This document shows positions 19,262-28,296 of a DNA stretch of 64,000 bases, in pieces. Within the stretch, counting starts at the first letter, position 1; every line of letters begins with the position of its first letter. Source of the DNA: Candidatus Halocynthiibacter alkanivorans (GTDB lineage: Bacteria; Pseudomonadota; Alphaproteobacteria; Rhodobacterales; Rhodobacteraceae). A model generated the notes under the pieces. The model saw only the letters and a list, made by a program, of their open reading frames with translations. It was not told where the DNA came from and searched no databases. The position numbers were made by a program, and so were the translations under genes. The stretch is from positions 38,656-102,655 of the forward strand of contig NZ_QOLB01000141.1 in assembly GCF_003333265.1 (NCBI RefSeq), written 5' to 3'.

Positions 19262-19717
19262 ATGTTGCATGTCGACCTTGCCAAAACGCTTGAAGCTGCC
19301 GCGGCTGCCCTGAATTCCCGCCGTCGGGACTGGCTGGTTTTTGGCGGTTCAGCGATGGCGCTTTATGGCTTTGACGTTGGTGACGTCAAGGACATAGATA
19401 TCATCGTTTCAAGCGAGACAGCCGCCGGTCTGATGAGTGAATTGTCTCTGAAAAATCAGGCTGACGGGGGATCTGAGCGATTTCGGTCGGAGTATCTTCT
19501 GCGTCCCGACTTTGGTCCGGTCGAGGTCGAGATACTGGGAAGTTTTGAGATCAGATCAGGACCGGCCTGGCATCAGATCGCCATGGGAAGGCCCAATGCG
19601 ATTTGTGTTGGAAATCAAACTGTATTCGTACCGGAAGTTGCCGCGTTGGCAGATATCTTTGATCTGTGCGCACGGCCAAAGGATCTCGCCAGATCCCGGC
19701 AGATCAGATCACGATAA
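19262..19717 (+). CDS. Small nucleotidyltransferase-fold protein
   Basis: 151-residue protein with the polymerase-beta-like nucleotidyltransferase signature GGSAMALYGF followed by VKDIDIIVS, giving the GGS and DxD catalytic elements. This resembles minimal or AbiEii-like nucleotidyltransferases. The body contains EVEILGSFEIR and the basic tail ends RQIRSR. No cognate HEPN or antitoxin partner is seen next to it. It sits between two related hairpin repeats (19101-19157 and 19745-19801), which suggests the segment was inserted or duplicated with its terminator. The function is unknown; a toxin or nucleotidylation role is only a possibility. Confidence 0.7.
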   Translation: MLHVDLAKTLEAAAAALNSRRRDWLVFGGSAMALYGFDVGDVKDIDIIVSSETAAGLMSELSLKNQADGGSERFRSEYLLRPDFGPVEVEILGSFEIRSGPAWHQIAMGRPNAICVGNQTVFVPEVAALADIFDLCARPKDLARSRQIRSR

Positions 19718-19744
19718 GGCGGCAAAATCCCCGGACACCGCGAC

Positions 19745-19801
19745 CCATTCCGGCCCCCGGAACACATAAACGCCCTGGCGTTATTGGCGCCGGGGCCTTT
19801 G
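19745..19801 (+). repeat. 57-bp hairpin repeat, copy B (terminator-like)
   Basis: Second copy of the element at 19101-19157. The stem has a different sequence but is preserved: GCCCTGGCG pairs with CGCCGGGGC through nine positions including one T-G pair, then CCTTTG. It follows the nucleotidyltransferase gene. Confidence 0.75.
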
Positions 19802-19852
19802 TTTGTGCGCGTATTCCACCTAACGTTGGTCTCTTGTGAGCCCGAAGTCAGT

Positions 19853-20449
19853 TCACTTTTCCAGCTGGGAAATCCAACGAGTCACTAAAGTAAAATACTT
19901 AAGGCGAAGCTGGCGATCTTCTTCTTTTAATGAGGCAACCAGGCCTCTCTTAAACTCAGTCAGTTCTTCTTCATTTGGATATTCAAGCAGAGGCACAGAG
20001 GCCAATTTCGTATCTCCGGCACCATTCCATTCATTGTTGACAACAAAGCCGAAAGGAAGCATCGCATCGTGCCATGTTGCGTCCAACTTGACCCATATTC
20101 CATCAATCAGAAACCTTACGTAATGATGGAAGTCGGGGACTTCCGAATTTTGGCTGATCTCTATTAGTTCAAGCGGGTATGTTTCGTGAACAGGACAACT
20201 TTTGTTGAAATGGGTGAACATCGTAATGATCTCTACCTGATGCCCTGCCTGCCTCAACAGGTCTCGCAGTAAGATGTGTTTTCCTGAGCAGGAGCCCACT
20301 TTTGTTCTGTATACTTCTTGAGGATCACGGTTGCCATTTGATCCGTAAGGAATGTTGCGAACTAGGTGATAGATTTCAGTAACTGTAGTTGCTTTCTCGC
20401 TATCGAGTATTGATTCCAGAAATTCTTTGTAATTCAAAACGCTCTCCAT
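19853..20449 (-). CDS. Transglutaminase-like domain protein
   Basis: 198 residues from ATG at 20449. The frame is open to 20590 but the upstream residues are not protein-like. A Cys-His-Asp arrangement typical of the transglutaminase-like fold is visible: GSCSGKH (Cys), HHYVRFLIDG (His) and WVKLDATWHD (Asp). It has no signal peptide, so it is predicted cytoplasmic. It is visibly richer in A and T than its neighbours and has codon use to match, suggesting acquisition by transfer. It lies alone between copy B of the hairpin repeat and the liv operon terminator. Substrate unknown; bacterial members are often proteases or amide hydrolases rather than cross-linkers. Confidence 0.72.
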   Translation of the reverse strand: MESVLNYKEFLESILDSEKATTVTEIYHLVRNIPYGSNGNRDPQEVYRTKVGSCSGKHILLRDLLRQAGHQVEIITMFTHFNKSCPVHETYPLELIEISQNSEVPDFHHYVRFLIDGIWVKLDATWHDAMLPFGFVVNNEWNGAGDTKLASVPLLEYPNEEELTEFKRGLVASLKEEDRQLRLKYFTLVTRWISQLEK

Positions 20450-20592
20450 AATTCTGACTCGTAAGTACAACTTTATATCTGAAAAGAACATGCTGACACT
20501 GGCAGCGAAGTCGGCAAAAGCAGACTGCCACAGCAAAGCGGACATCGGCCCAAAGTCAATAATCTGGCTCCCCGCCTTCGATCCGGGCACAC

Positions 20593-20625
20593 AAAAAAAC
20601 GCCCCCGGAAATCCGGAGGCGTTTT
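20593..20625 (-). terminator. Rho-independent terminator of the liv operon
   Basis: AAAACGCCCCCGGA at 20596-20609 faces TCCGGAGGCGTTTT at 20612-20625 with one mismatch. On the minus strand the stem is followed by a T-run (A-run 20593-20599). Confidence 0.88.
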
Positions 20626-20647
20626 CGCATTTCGATCTGCAACAGGT

Positions 20648-21982
20648 CTATTTTTCCGGGATCAGACCGCGTGGGCTGAAGCGCAGCACCAGCAGCAGGA
20701 TCAGACCCATGCTCAGCAGTCTCATATGGGCGACAGAGTTGATCAGATGCACTTTCAGCGCGGAATCATCCGCCAGGCCAGAGGTCAGCAGGAACATCAG
20801 ATCCGGCCCCCAGGTCTCGACCATGATCCACATGGTGTAGATCAGGACCCCACCCAGAACCGCACCCCAGTTGTTGCCTGAACCACCAACAATCACCATC
20901 ACCCAGATCAGGAAGGTAAAGCGCAGCGGGTTATAGGTGCCCGGCGTAAAGATCCCGTCCAGCGTCACCATCATCGCACCGGCGATACCACAGACCGCCG
21001 CGCCAATTACAAAGACCTGCAGATGGCGTTTGGTGACATTCTTGCCCATCGCCGCGGCGGACACTTCATTGTCGCGGATCGCGCGCATCATGCGGCCCCA
21101 GGGCGATTTCAGCGCCAGTTCGGTCAGCAGGATCAGCGCCAGCAAAACCACCACGAAAAAGCCGGTGAAAGACAGTTTCACCGCGAGTGTAGAGGCGGTG
21201 ACCACATCCAGCCCGCTGCTGGTGGCCAGCGCTTCAAAGCCTTCCGACTTCTGCAGGTCCACCGCATAGGGCACCGGACGCGGGATCGCGGCGACGTTTT
21301 TCACGCCACGGGCCAGCCAGTCCTCGTTTTTGAGAATAGCGATGATGATCTCGGAAATGCCGAGCGTTGCGATTGCCAGATAATCTGACCGCAGCCCCAG
21401 GGTGGTTTTCCCGATCAGCCAGGCCGCAGCGCCGGCAAAGACGCCGCCCACCGGCCAGGCCAGGAACATGATCCAGCCCTGATCGCGGTAATTGTCACCA
21501 AAGCCGTTGATGCCGCCCAGATAACCCGTCGCCGCCGGATTAATGGCTTCCACCGCACTGACGCCGGCGTCAAACAGGGCGCGGAAAATCATAAAGCTCA
21601 CGATCAGCCAGGTGATCATCGCCAGGTTGCGGCGCAGGCCTTTGGCCATCTTTTTCCACAGCACCACGGCTCCGGCCACACTGGCGCCACCAAACAGCAG
21701 GCCCCCGATGATGTTGAGCCCACCGGCGCTCCAGGCGCCTTCGGTCGGCGGCATGCCAACCAGCACAGCGGCCAGACCGCCAAGCGCCACAAACCCCATG
21801 ATGCCGACGTTAAACAGCCCGGCATAGCCCCACTGGATATTGACCCCCAGCGCCATGATGGCCGAGACCAGCCCCATGTTGATGATGCCCAGCGACAGGT
21901 TCCAGCTTTCGGTAAAACCGACCACAATGATCAGCCCGAACACCAGCGAAAACAGTGCGATATTTCTCCAGTTAATGGTCAT
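20648..21982 (-). CDS. livM: Branched-chain amino acid type ABC transporter permease LivM
   Basis: 444-residue polytopic inner-membrane permease. The family core is recognisable: NVGIMGFVALGGLAAVLVG near the N-terminus, RSDYLAIATLGISEII, RDNEVSAAAMGKNV and the GGSGNNWGAVLGGVLIY loop near the C-terminus. About ten hydrophobic helices are present. The N-terminal half carries an insertion relative to short LivM proteins, as in long roseobacter-type homologues. It overlaps livH by 4 bases (21979-21982) and is the last gene of the operon. Confidence 0.92.
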   Translation of the reverse strand: MTINWRNIALFSLVFGLIIVVGFTESWNLSLGIINMGLVSAIMALGVNIQWGYAGLFNVGIMGFVALGGLAAVLVGMPPTEGAWSAGGLNIIGGLLFGGASVAGAVVLWKKMAKGLRRNLAMITWLIVSFMIFRALFDAGVSAVEAINPAATGYLGGINGFGDNYRDQGWIMFLAWPVGGVFAGAAAWLIGKTTLGLRSDYLAIATLGISEIIIAILKNEDWLARGVKNVAAIPRPVPYAVDLQKSEGFEALATSSGLDVVTASTLAVKLSFTGFFVVVLLALILLTELALKSPWGRMMRAIRDNEVSAAAMGKNVTKRHLQVFVIGAAVCGIAGAMMVTLDGIFTPGTYNPLRFTFLIWVMVIVGGSGNNWGAVLGGVLIYTMWIMVETWGPDLMFLLTSGLADDSALKVHLINSVAHMRLLSMGLILLLVLRFSPRGLIPEK

Positions 21983-22988
21983 ACCGATTTCCCCTTGAAC
22001 AGGCCGGTTGGCTTAAACAACAGCACGATCACCAGGATGGCGAAACTCACCGCAAATTTGTAATCGGTGGACATCAGCTGCACCAGAGTGCTGGGTTCCC
22101 ACCCTTCGGGCGCCAGATAGGTCAGCACCTTTTTGAACGCATAGGTCACCGTCACTTCGGAAAAGGCGATGACAAAGCCGCCGGCCACCGCGCCCAGCGG
22201 GCTGCCGAGACCACCGACAATCGCCGAGGCAAAAATTGGCAGCAGCAGCTGGAAGTAGGTGAAGGGTTTGAAAGATTTGTCGAGCCCGTAAAGCGTTCCG
22301 GCAATGGTCGCCAATGCGGCCACGATGATCCAGGTGATCATCACCACCCGCTCCGGGTTGATGCCCGACAGCAGCGCCAGATCTTCATTGTCAGAAAAGG
22401 CGCGCATGGATTTGCCGGTGCGGGTCTTGTTCAGAAACCAGAACAGCGCCGCAACCACGATGATAGTGGTGACGATGGTCAGTCCCTGGCTGGTTTTGAA
22501 CGCCAGACCTTCGCTTAGCCCGGTCGCCTGTTTGAACGCCCGCGCTTTGATGATGAAACGCTCACCATCGGCAAAACGCTGATTGTCCGGCCCGATGATA
22601 AAGCGCACCAGACCGTTCATCACAAACATCACCCCGATCGAGACAATCACCAACACCACAGGCGCGGCTTTTTGTTCGCGGTAGAACTTATAGACCATCT
22701 TGTCGGTGCCCAGCAGCAGCAGCGAAGTGGCCAGAATGCCAAAGGGCAGCGCCAGCAGCGCGGTCGGCAGCGGCCCAAAACTGATGCCCAGCTTTGAAAC
22801 AGCCAGGTGACCAGCACGGTGACCATGGTGCCAAAGGCCATGGTATCGCCATGGGCAAAGTTGGAAAAGCGCAGGATGCCATAGATCATGGTCACCCCGA
22901 GCGCGCCAAGCGCCAGTTGCGCGCCATAAGCGGCGCCGGGGATCAGCACAAAATTGGTCAGTGCGACGATTGCGTTGAGAAAATCCAT
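21979..22988 (-). pseudogene. livH: Branched-chain amino acid type ABC permease LivH, frameshifted
   Basis: The LivH permease is split between two frames. The N-terminus begins at ATG 22988 (MDFLNAIVALTNFVLIPGAA) and runs through RFSNFAHGDTMAFGTMVTVL to TWLFQS. The rest (GISFGPLPTALLALPFG through LLFKPTGLFKGKSV) continues in another frame. The switch falls at 22790/22791: inserting one base there restores a continuous reading with no missing residues, giving about 336 residues, a normal length. The remainder is intact, including the conserved NEDLALLSGINPERV. This is either a recent one-base deletion that kills the transporter or a sequencing/assembly error. The neighbours livM, livF, livG and the binding protein look intact. 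Confidence 0.85.
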
Positions 22989-22993
22989 ATCCC

Positions 22994-23698
22994 TCAGCCT
23001 CCCAAAAATGTGCGCCGCACATCCGGGTTGGCCATCAAGGCTTCCCCGGTGTCGGTATAGGCGTTGCGGCCCTGGACCAGAACATAACCTTTGTCGGCAA
23101 TCTCAAGCGCCTGGCGGGCGTTTTGCTCCACCATCAGCACTGAAACCCCGGTCTTCGCGACCTCGATGATGCGGTCAAAGAGCTCATCCATCACAATCGG
23201 GCTTACCCCCGCAGTTGGTTCATCCAGCATCAACAGTTTGGGCTGGGTCATCATCGCGCGGCCCACCGCCACCTGCTGGCGCTGCCCCCCGGACAACTCG
23301 CCAGCGTTCTGAAAACGTTTGTCGCGCAGGATCGGGAACAGCTCATAGATTTGCTCAATGGTGGGTCGGATGTCGTCGCGGCGCAGATAACCTCCCATTT
23401 CCAGGTTTTCTTCCACGGTCAATGAAGCAAAGATATTGTTCACCTGCGGCACAAAGGCCATGCCTTTGGCGACACGCGCCTGAGGTGTCAGCTTGCTGAT
23501 GTCCTCCCCGTCCAGGGTCACCGATCCGCCGCGCAGTTTCAGCATGCCAAACACCGCTTTCATCGCAGTGGATTTGCCGGCGCCGTTGGGGCCCACAATC
23601 ACGGCAATCTCGCCTTTTTCGACGCTCAGGTCGCAGTCGTGCAGAATGTCGACCGGGCCATAGCCGCCCCGCATGGCGCTTGCATTGAGGTAACTCAT
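22994..23698 (-). CDS. livF: Branched-chain amino acid type ABC transporter ATP-binding protein LivF
   Basis: 234-residue ATPase energising the LivHM permease. Walker A GPNGAGKST, signature LSGGQRQQVAVGRAMM, Walker B LLMLDEP and the switch histidine position (VLMVEQN, as usual in LivF) are present. The length and ending (DVRRTFLGG) match LivF rather than LivG. It overlaps livG by 4 bases upstream and lies 5 bases before the livH start. Confidence 0.94.
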   Translation of the reverse strand: MSYLNASAMRGGYGPVDILHDCDLSVEKGEIAVIVGPNGAGKSTAMKAVFGMLKLRGGSVTLDGEDISKLTPQARVAKGMAFVPQVNNIFASLTVEENLEMGGYLRRDDIRPTIEQIYELFPILRDKRFQNAGELSGGQRQQVAVGRAMMTQPKLLMLDEPTAGVSPIVMDELFDRIIEVAKTGVSVLMVEQNARQALEIADKGYVLVQGRNAYTDTGEALMANPDVRRTFLGG

Positions 23699-24480
23699 GC
23701 TTTTGGCCCCTTCTTTTTCTGCTTCAGACCGGTGCCAAGATAGGCCTCAATCACCGCTTCATTCTGCATGATTTCGGCGGCAGAACCCTGGGCAAGCAAT
23801 TTGCCCTCGGCCATCACAATCACCGGATCACACAGCCGTTTGATGAAATCCATATCATGTTCGATCAGACAGAAAGTATATCCGCGCTCCTGGTTGAGCC
23901 GGATGATGGCGTCGCCGATGGTGTTCAGCAGGGTGCGGTTCACCCCGGCGCCCACCTCGTCCAGGAACACCATCTTGGCGTCCACCATCATGGTGCGCCC
24001 CAGTTCCAGCAGTTTCTTCTGACCGCCGGACAGGTTGCCGGCCTTTTCATCTTTCAGGTGCGAAACGGTCAGGAAGTCGAGAACTTCATCGGCCTTTTTC
24101 AGCAGCGTGGCTTCTTCCTGGTGGATGCGGGCGCGATTGACCCAGGCGTTCCACAGGGTTTCGCCCGACTGGCCGTCCGGCACCATCATCAGATTTTCGC
24201 GCACCGTCATCGACGGGAACTCATGCGCCACCTGGAAGGTGCGCAGAATGCCTTTGGCGAACAACTCATGTGGCGCGAGGCCGGTGATGTCTTCACCTTC
24301 CATCATCACCCGGCCGGAAGTGGGATTGTGCACCCCGGCGATGACATTGAACAGGGTGGTTTTGCCAGCGCCATTGGGTCCGACGAGGCCCGTGATCGCC
24401 CCTTTTTTCAGCTCCAGCGAGGTACCGTCGACCGCGCGGGAACCGCCAAAATGCTTGTGTAACTCATGAACAGAAATCAT
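23695..24480 (-). CDS. livG: Branched-chain amino acid type ABC transporter ATP-binding protein LivG
   Basis: 261-residue second ATPase of the Liv transporter. Walker A GPNGAGKTT, signature NLSGGQKKLLELGRTM, Walker B MVFLDEV and switch CLIEHDMD are visible, with the LivG-type C-terminal helix (ALIEAYLGTG-like VIEAYLGTG). It starts 117 bases downstream of the binding-protein stop, after a terminator hairpin, and overlaps livF by 4 bases. Confidence 0.94.
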   Translation of the reverse strand: MISVHELHKHFGGSRAVDGTSLELKKGAITGLVGPNGAGKTTLFNVIAGVHNPTSGRVMMEGEDITGLAPHELFAKGILRTFQVAHEFPSMTVRENLMMVPDGQSGETLWNAWVNRARIHQEEATLLKKADEVLDFLTVSHLKDEKAGNLSGGQKKLLELGRTMMVDAKMVFLDEVGAGVNRTLLNTIGDAIIRLNQERGYTFCLIEHDMDFIKRLCDPVIVMAEGKLLAQGSAAEIMQNEAVIEAYLGTGLKQKKKGPKA

Positions 24481-24533
24481 GCGTCCCAGGGTCCTCTTCC
24501 AAGGCAGGTTTTACCTGCGTTCTTTTGCAAAAA

Positions 24534-24566
24534 CAGCCCGGGGCAGACCCGGGCTGTTTTCTGATT
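24534..24566 (-). terminator. Hairpin terminator between binding-protein gene and livG
   Basis: AGCCCGGG / CCCGGGCT with a five-base loop (GCAGA on the plus strand), followed on the minus strand by TTTTTG. A partial terminator here would allow more binding protein than permease or ATPase to be made. Confidence 0.78.
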
Positions 24567-24597
24567 TATCATGTAGCTTCGGGTGATCCGGACCGGA

Positions 24598-25788
24598 TCA
24601 ACGGTAAGAAACCGTCTCGATTGTGCCACCCTTGATTTCGATCTCGCGGAAGGAGCCGGCCGACTCACCAGGGCCGATCAGTTCAACCGCAGACGCGCCC
24701 ACATAGTCGATGTCCCCACCGTTTTTCAAGATCTCCAGCGCTTTTGCAAGTTCACCGGGGAAGATTTCTTCGCCGGGCGCATTGGCCACCATTTCGATTT
24801 TGGAGACATAGTCAGCAGGTTCCACCGAACCGGCGGCCTGCATCGCCAGCAGGATCAGCGCCGCTGCGTCATAAGATTCAGACACATAGGGGGATTCACC
24901 GGTGATCCCGGCCGCGGTGGCCATTTCGATCATCGTCGCAGCACCGGGGCTGTCGGAGCCGGCGATGGTGCCGATTGAGCCTTCGATTTCGTCACCGAAT
25001 GTGTTTTCCAGCGCTTCACCGATCATACCGTCGGGCAGGGCAAAAATGTCAAACGCACCGGAATCAAGCGCTGCACGGATGATGCCGGGGCCACCCTGAT
25101 CGACGTAACCGGCCACAACCAGGATATCGCCACCGGCCGATGCCAGCGCACCAACCTCTGCCGAGTAATCCGCTTTGCCATCTTCATGGGCCGCAGTGAT
25201 GGTCACTGTGCCGCCCTGAGCGGTGTAAGAGGTGGCGATCGCGTCGGAGAGACCTTTACCATAGTCATTGTTGGTATAAGTCAGTGCGATCGAATTATAG
25301 CCTTTTTCAAGCAGAATTTCGGCCAGCACAGCGCCCTGACGGGCATCCGAGGGCGAGGTGCGGAAGAACAGACCATTGTCGTCCGCAGTCGACAGCGCAG
25401 GAGACGTTGCGGATGGCGAAATCATCACCATACCGTTGGGCACCGCCACATTGGCCAGAACCGCGCCGGTCACACCAGAACAGTCAGCACCCATGATGCC
25501 TTTAACGCCTTCAGACGTGATCAGACGTTCTGCAGCAGCGGTCGCAGCACCTGAATCGATACAGGTCGAATCCGCACGCACCGCTTCAACGGTCATTCCG
25601 CCCAGCAGCAGGCCGGAGTCAGACACTTCTTTGATCGCCAGTTCCGCAGCGCCGCCCATATGTGGTGTCAGCGATTCAATCGGACCGGTGAACCCCAGAA
25701 TGATACCAATTTTTACGGATTCAGCTGAAGCAGAACCTGCAGCCAGAAGTGCGGTTGCGGCTGTCGCCATTAGCAGTTTTTTCATCAC
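24598..25788 (-). CDS. livK: Branched-chain amino acid type ABC transporter periplasmic substrate-binding protein
   Basis: 396-residue periplasmic binding protein (Leu/Ile/Val-binding family, type I fold). Signal peptide MKKLLMATAATALLAAGSASA is followed by the mature start ESVKIGIILGFTGPIES and the ligand-binding SPSATSPALS segment. The family transports branched-chain amino acids, but also amides, urea and other small molecules, so the ligand is not certain. It is the promoter-proximal gene of the minus-strand operon and is followed by a hairpin terminator. GGGAG lies ahead of the start; a second Met follows directly. Confidence 0.92.
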   Translation of the reverse strand: MMKKLLMATAATALLAAGSASAESVKIGIILGFTGPIESLTPHMGGAAELAIKEVSDSGLLLGGMTVEAVRADSTCIDSGAATAAAERLITSEGVKGIMGADCSGVTGAVLANVAVPNGMVMISPSATSPALSTADDNGLFFRTSPSDARQGAVLAEILLEKGYNSIALTYTNNDYGKGLSDAIATSYTAQGGTVTITAAHEDGKADYSAEVGALASAGGDILVVAGYVDQGGPGIIRAALDSGAFDIFALPDGMIGEALENTFGDEIEGSIGTIAGSDSPGAATMIEMATAAGITGESPYVSESYDAAALILLAMQAAGSVEPADYVSKIEMVANAPGEEIFPGELAKALEILKNGGDIDYVGASAVELIGPGESAGSFREIEIKGGTIETVSYR

Positions 25789-26047
25789 TCAACTCCCTGT
25801 TTGGATGAAGTATTGAGCAAGAGGTTAAAGCGGTGTTCTGGAAATGAAAAGAGCGGAGAAGCCCGGTCTTAAACGCAGATTATCTTTGCACGGTATATGG
25901 TTAAAACGGCGTTATTTATAAGGCTCCCGTAGCAGTCAGGTGGATCCGAATCGGTGACGCAGGCGGTGGTTTTCCTCTCCATGCAGCGAGAAAACAACTT
26001 TGTGGTGTATAATTTTCGCACCCGCCCCGTAATAAAAGGAGAATCTG

Positions 26048-27133
26048 ATGCGCCTGATCCTGACTATCCTGCTTTGGCTGAGCGCGCCGGCATGGGCGCA
26101 GCAAGAGACTGATTCGCCGATTCGGATCACCCAAATGGCCTCTGGCTTTGACGAACCCTGGGCGATTGGCTTTCTGCCGGACAACGCGCTGCTGGTTACT
26201 GAGCGTGCCGGGGCGCTGTGGTCGGTGACGCCAGGCGGTGCGCGATTTCGGGTGCGCGGCGTGCCCGCCGTGGCGGCGCGCGGGCAGGGCGGTCTGCTCG
26301 ACATCCTGGTGCCGCGCGATTTTGCCACCAGCCGCGAGGTGTTTCTGACTTTCTCAAAGTCACAGGGCTGGGGCAGCGGCACCGCTCTGGCGGTGGGGCG
26401 GCTGTCTGAAGACAGGCGTTGGCTGCGCGATGTGCGCCTGTTGTTTGAACTGACGCCCGGCTCCACCGGCAGCCGTCATTTTGGCAGCCGGCTGGTGGAA
26501 GCGGCGGACGGCAGGTTGTTCATGACCATCGGTGAGCGCGGCGACAGGCCAGCCGCCCAGGATCTCAGCCGCGAGAACGGCTCTGTCATCCGCATCAACC
26601 GGGACGGCTCTGTCCCCGCGGACAACCCGTTTATCAACACGCAGGGCGCGCAGCCTGAAATCTGGTCCTTTGGTCACCGCAACCCCCAGGGCGCGGCGCT
26701 GGACCTGCAGGGAAATCTCTGGATCAACGAACATGGCGCGCGCGGCGGCGACGAGGTGAACCGGGTCCGCAAAGGCGCCAATTACGGCTGGCCGGTGATT
26801 TCCTACGGCGTGCATTATTCCGGTGCAAAAATCGGCGAAGGCACAGCAAAACCGGGCATGCAGCAGCCGGCGTTTTACTGGGATCCCTCGATCGCGCCCT
26901 CAGGTCTGATGATCTACTCCGGCCGCCTCTGGCCGCAGTGGCGTGGCGATTTTTTCATCGGCTCGCTGAAGTTTGACATGATCTCAAGGCTGGACGGCGA
27001 CACGATGCAGGAGGTCGCGCGTATCAAAACCCCGCAAACCGGGCGGGTGCGCGACATTCGCGAAGGCCCGTCCGGTGCGATCTGGTTTCTCAGTGTTGAC
27101 GATGGCGCCCTATACCGGATGACGCCGGGCTGA
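26048..27133 (+). CDS. PQQ-dependent sugar dehydrogenase (soluble aldose dehydrogenase family)
   Basis: 361-residue periplasmic beta-propeller related to soluble glucose dehydrogenase and E. coli YliI. Signal peptide MRLILTILLWLSAPAWAQ. Family motifs are FDEPWAIGFLPD, LTERAG, the NRDGSVPADNPF strand, SFGHRNPQGAALD, NEHGARGGDEVNRV and NYGWPVISYG, with the PSIAPSGLMIYSG C-terminal blade. Members oxidise aldose sugars with pyrroloquinoline quinone; no PQQ biosynthesis genes are in the window. AAAGGAG precedes the ATG. Its 3' end overlaps the convergent regulator gene by 24 bases. Confidence 0.9.
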   Translation: MRLILTILLWLSAPAWAQQETDSPIRITQMASGFDEPWAIGFLPDNALLVTERAGALWSVTPGGARFRVRGVPAVAARGQGGLLDILVPRDFATSREVFLTFSKSQGWGSGTALAVGRLSEDRRWLRDVRLLFELTPGSTGSRHFGSRLVEAADGRLFMTIGERGDRPAAQDLSRENGSVIRINRDGSVPADNPFINTQGAQPEIWSFGHRNPQGAALDLQGNLWINEHGARGGDEVNRVRKGANYGWPVISYGVHYSGAKIGEGTAKPGMQQPAFYWDPSIAPSGLMIYSGRLWPQWRGDFFIGSLKFDMISRLDGDTMQEVARIKTPQTGRVRDIREGPSGAIWFLSVDDGALYRMTPG

Positions 27134-28138
27134 GCCCTGGTTGCCCAGGCCCGGGCCTTTGGCACCACGTTCCCGGTAAGGTGTGGTTTCATATTGCGCC
27201 CGGTAACACTTTGAAAAATGCGACGGCGAAGTAAAACCACAGGCCAGCGCCACGTTGATCACGCTCATATCGGTCTGCAGCAGCAGATTGCGTGCCTTCT
27301 GCAGCCGCAGGTCCATATAATAGCGTTTCGGTGAGCGGTTCAGATAGCGGCGGAACAGCCGTTCCAGCTGGCGCGTCGACATGCCGACATCCGAGGCCAG
27401 GGTGGACGGGCTGATCGGGTCCTCAATATTGGCCTCCATCATCTTGATCGATTCGGCCAGTTTGGGATGACGCACCCCGATCCGGGTCGGCACCGACAGG
27501 CGCTGATTGTCCTGTTCCGTGCGGATCAGGTTGTGAATCATCTGGTCGGCCACGGTATTGGCCAGATCCAGCCCGTATTCATCCACAATCAGGCTGAGCA
27601 ACAGGTCAATTGAAGCCGTGCCACCGGCAGAGGTCATCATTTTACCATCAATGGTATAGATCGACTTGGTCAGCTCCACGTCGGGGAACTCTTCGATGAA
27701 CCCGTCGGTGTTTTCCCAGTGAATGGTGGCGCGTTTGCCGTTCAGAAGGCCGGCGCAGGCCATGACATAAGACCCGGTACACAGCCCGGCAATCCGCGCC
27801 CCGCGCCGCGATTCGCGCCGCAGCCAGTTCAGAAGCTTTTTAGAGGTCACCGCGCGCACATTGATGCCGCCACAGATCAGGATCGTGTCCTCGCGCCCCA
27901 CCTCTTCCAGATCCCCGTCCAACTGAAACGTGGTGCCGGCAGAACAGGTGACGCTTTCGCCACCTTCGCCATACATCTTCCAGAGGAACTCTTCCCTGCC
28001 GGAAATTCTGTTGACCTGACGCAGCGCTTCGATCGCGCTGGCATAGGACAGCATGGAGAACTGATCCAACAGAACAAAGATAAATTTGCGTTGTTTAAAT
28101 TCTTCATTCTGGCGGAGGTTGGTGCGGGTCTGAGTCAT
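27110..28138 (-). CDS. GlxA/CdhR-type AraC family transcriptional regulator
   Basis: 342-residue regulator with an N-terminal DJ-1/PfpI class I glutamine amidotransferase-like domain (about 15-195; GLCTGSYVMACAGLLNGKRATIHWE around the nucleophile-elbow position) and a C-terminal AraC double helix-turn-helix (GMSTRQLERLFRRYL and CGFTSPSHFSKCYR). Homologues control carnitine, glycine betaine, choline or arginine catabolism. Here the neighbours are a sugar dehydrogenase and DAHP synthase, so context does not name a ligand. It is divergent from the DAHP synthase gene. Confidence 0.9.
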   Translation of the reverse strand: MTQTRTNLRQNEEFKQRKFIFVLLDQFSMLSYASAIEALRQVNRISGREEFLWKMYGEGGESVTCSAGTTFQLDGDLEEVGREDTILICGGINVRAVTSKKLLNWLRRESRRGARIAGLCTGSYVMACAGLLNGKRATIHWENTDGFIEEFPDVELTKSIYTIDGKMMTSAGGTASIDLLLSLIVDEYGLDLANTVADQMIHNLIRTEQDNQRLSVPTRIGVRHPKLAESIKMMEANIEDPISPSTLASDVGMSTRQLERLFRRYLNRSPKRYYMDLRLQKARNLLLQTDMSVINVALACGFTSPSHFSKCYRAQYETTPYRERGAKGPGLGNQGSARRHPV

Positions 28139-28231
28139 CCGGGGAACTCCGTTGGAGGGCGGTAAATTACAAAAGCAAGTTTGACCGGAGGGCGCAAGGT
28201 CATTTGCATCGCGTTACGCCACAATCAGCGT

Positions 28232-28259
28232 TTGCACAACTGGCTTTGATGGCTATAAC
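28232..28259 (+). promoter_or_regulatory. Candidate sigma-70 promoter of DAHP synthase gene
   Basis: TTGCAC at 28232-28237 and TATAAC at 28254-28259, separated by 16 bases, about 37 bases before the ATG, in an otherwise empty divergent gap. Confidence 0.5.
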
Positions 28260-28296
28260 TTGCAACTGATAACGCTAACCTACAGGAGCAAAGACG

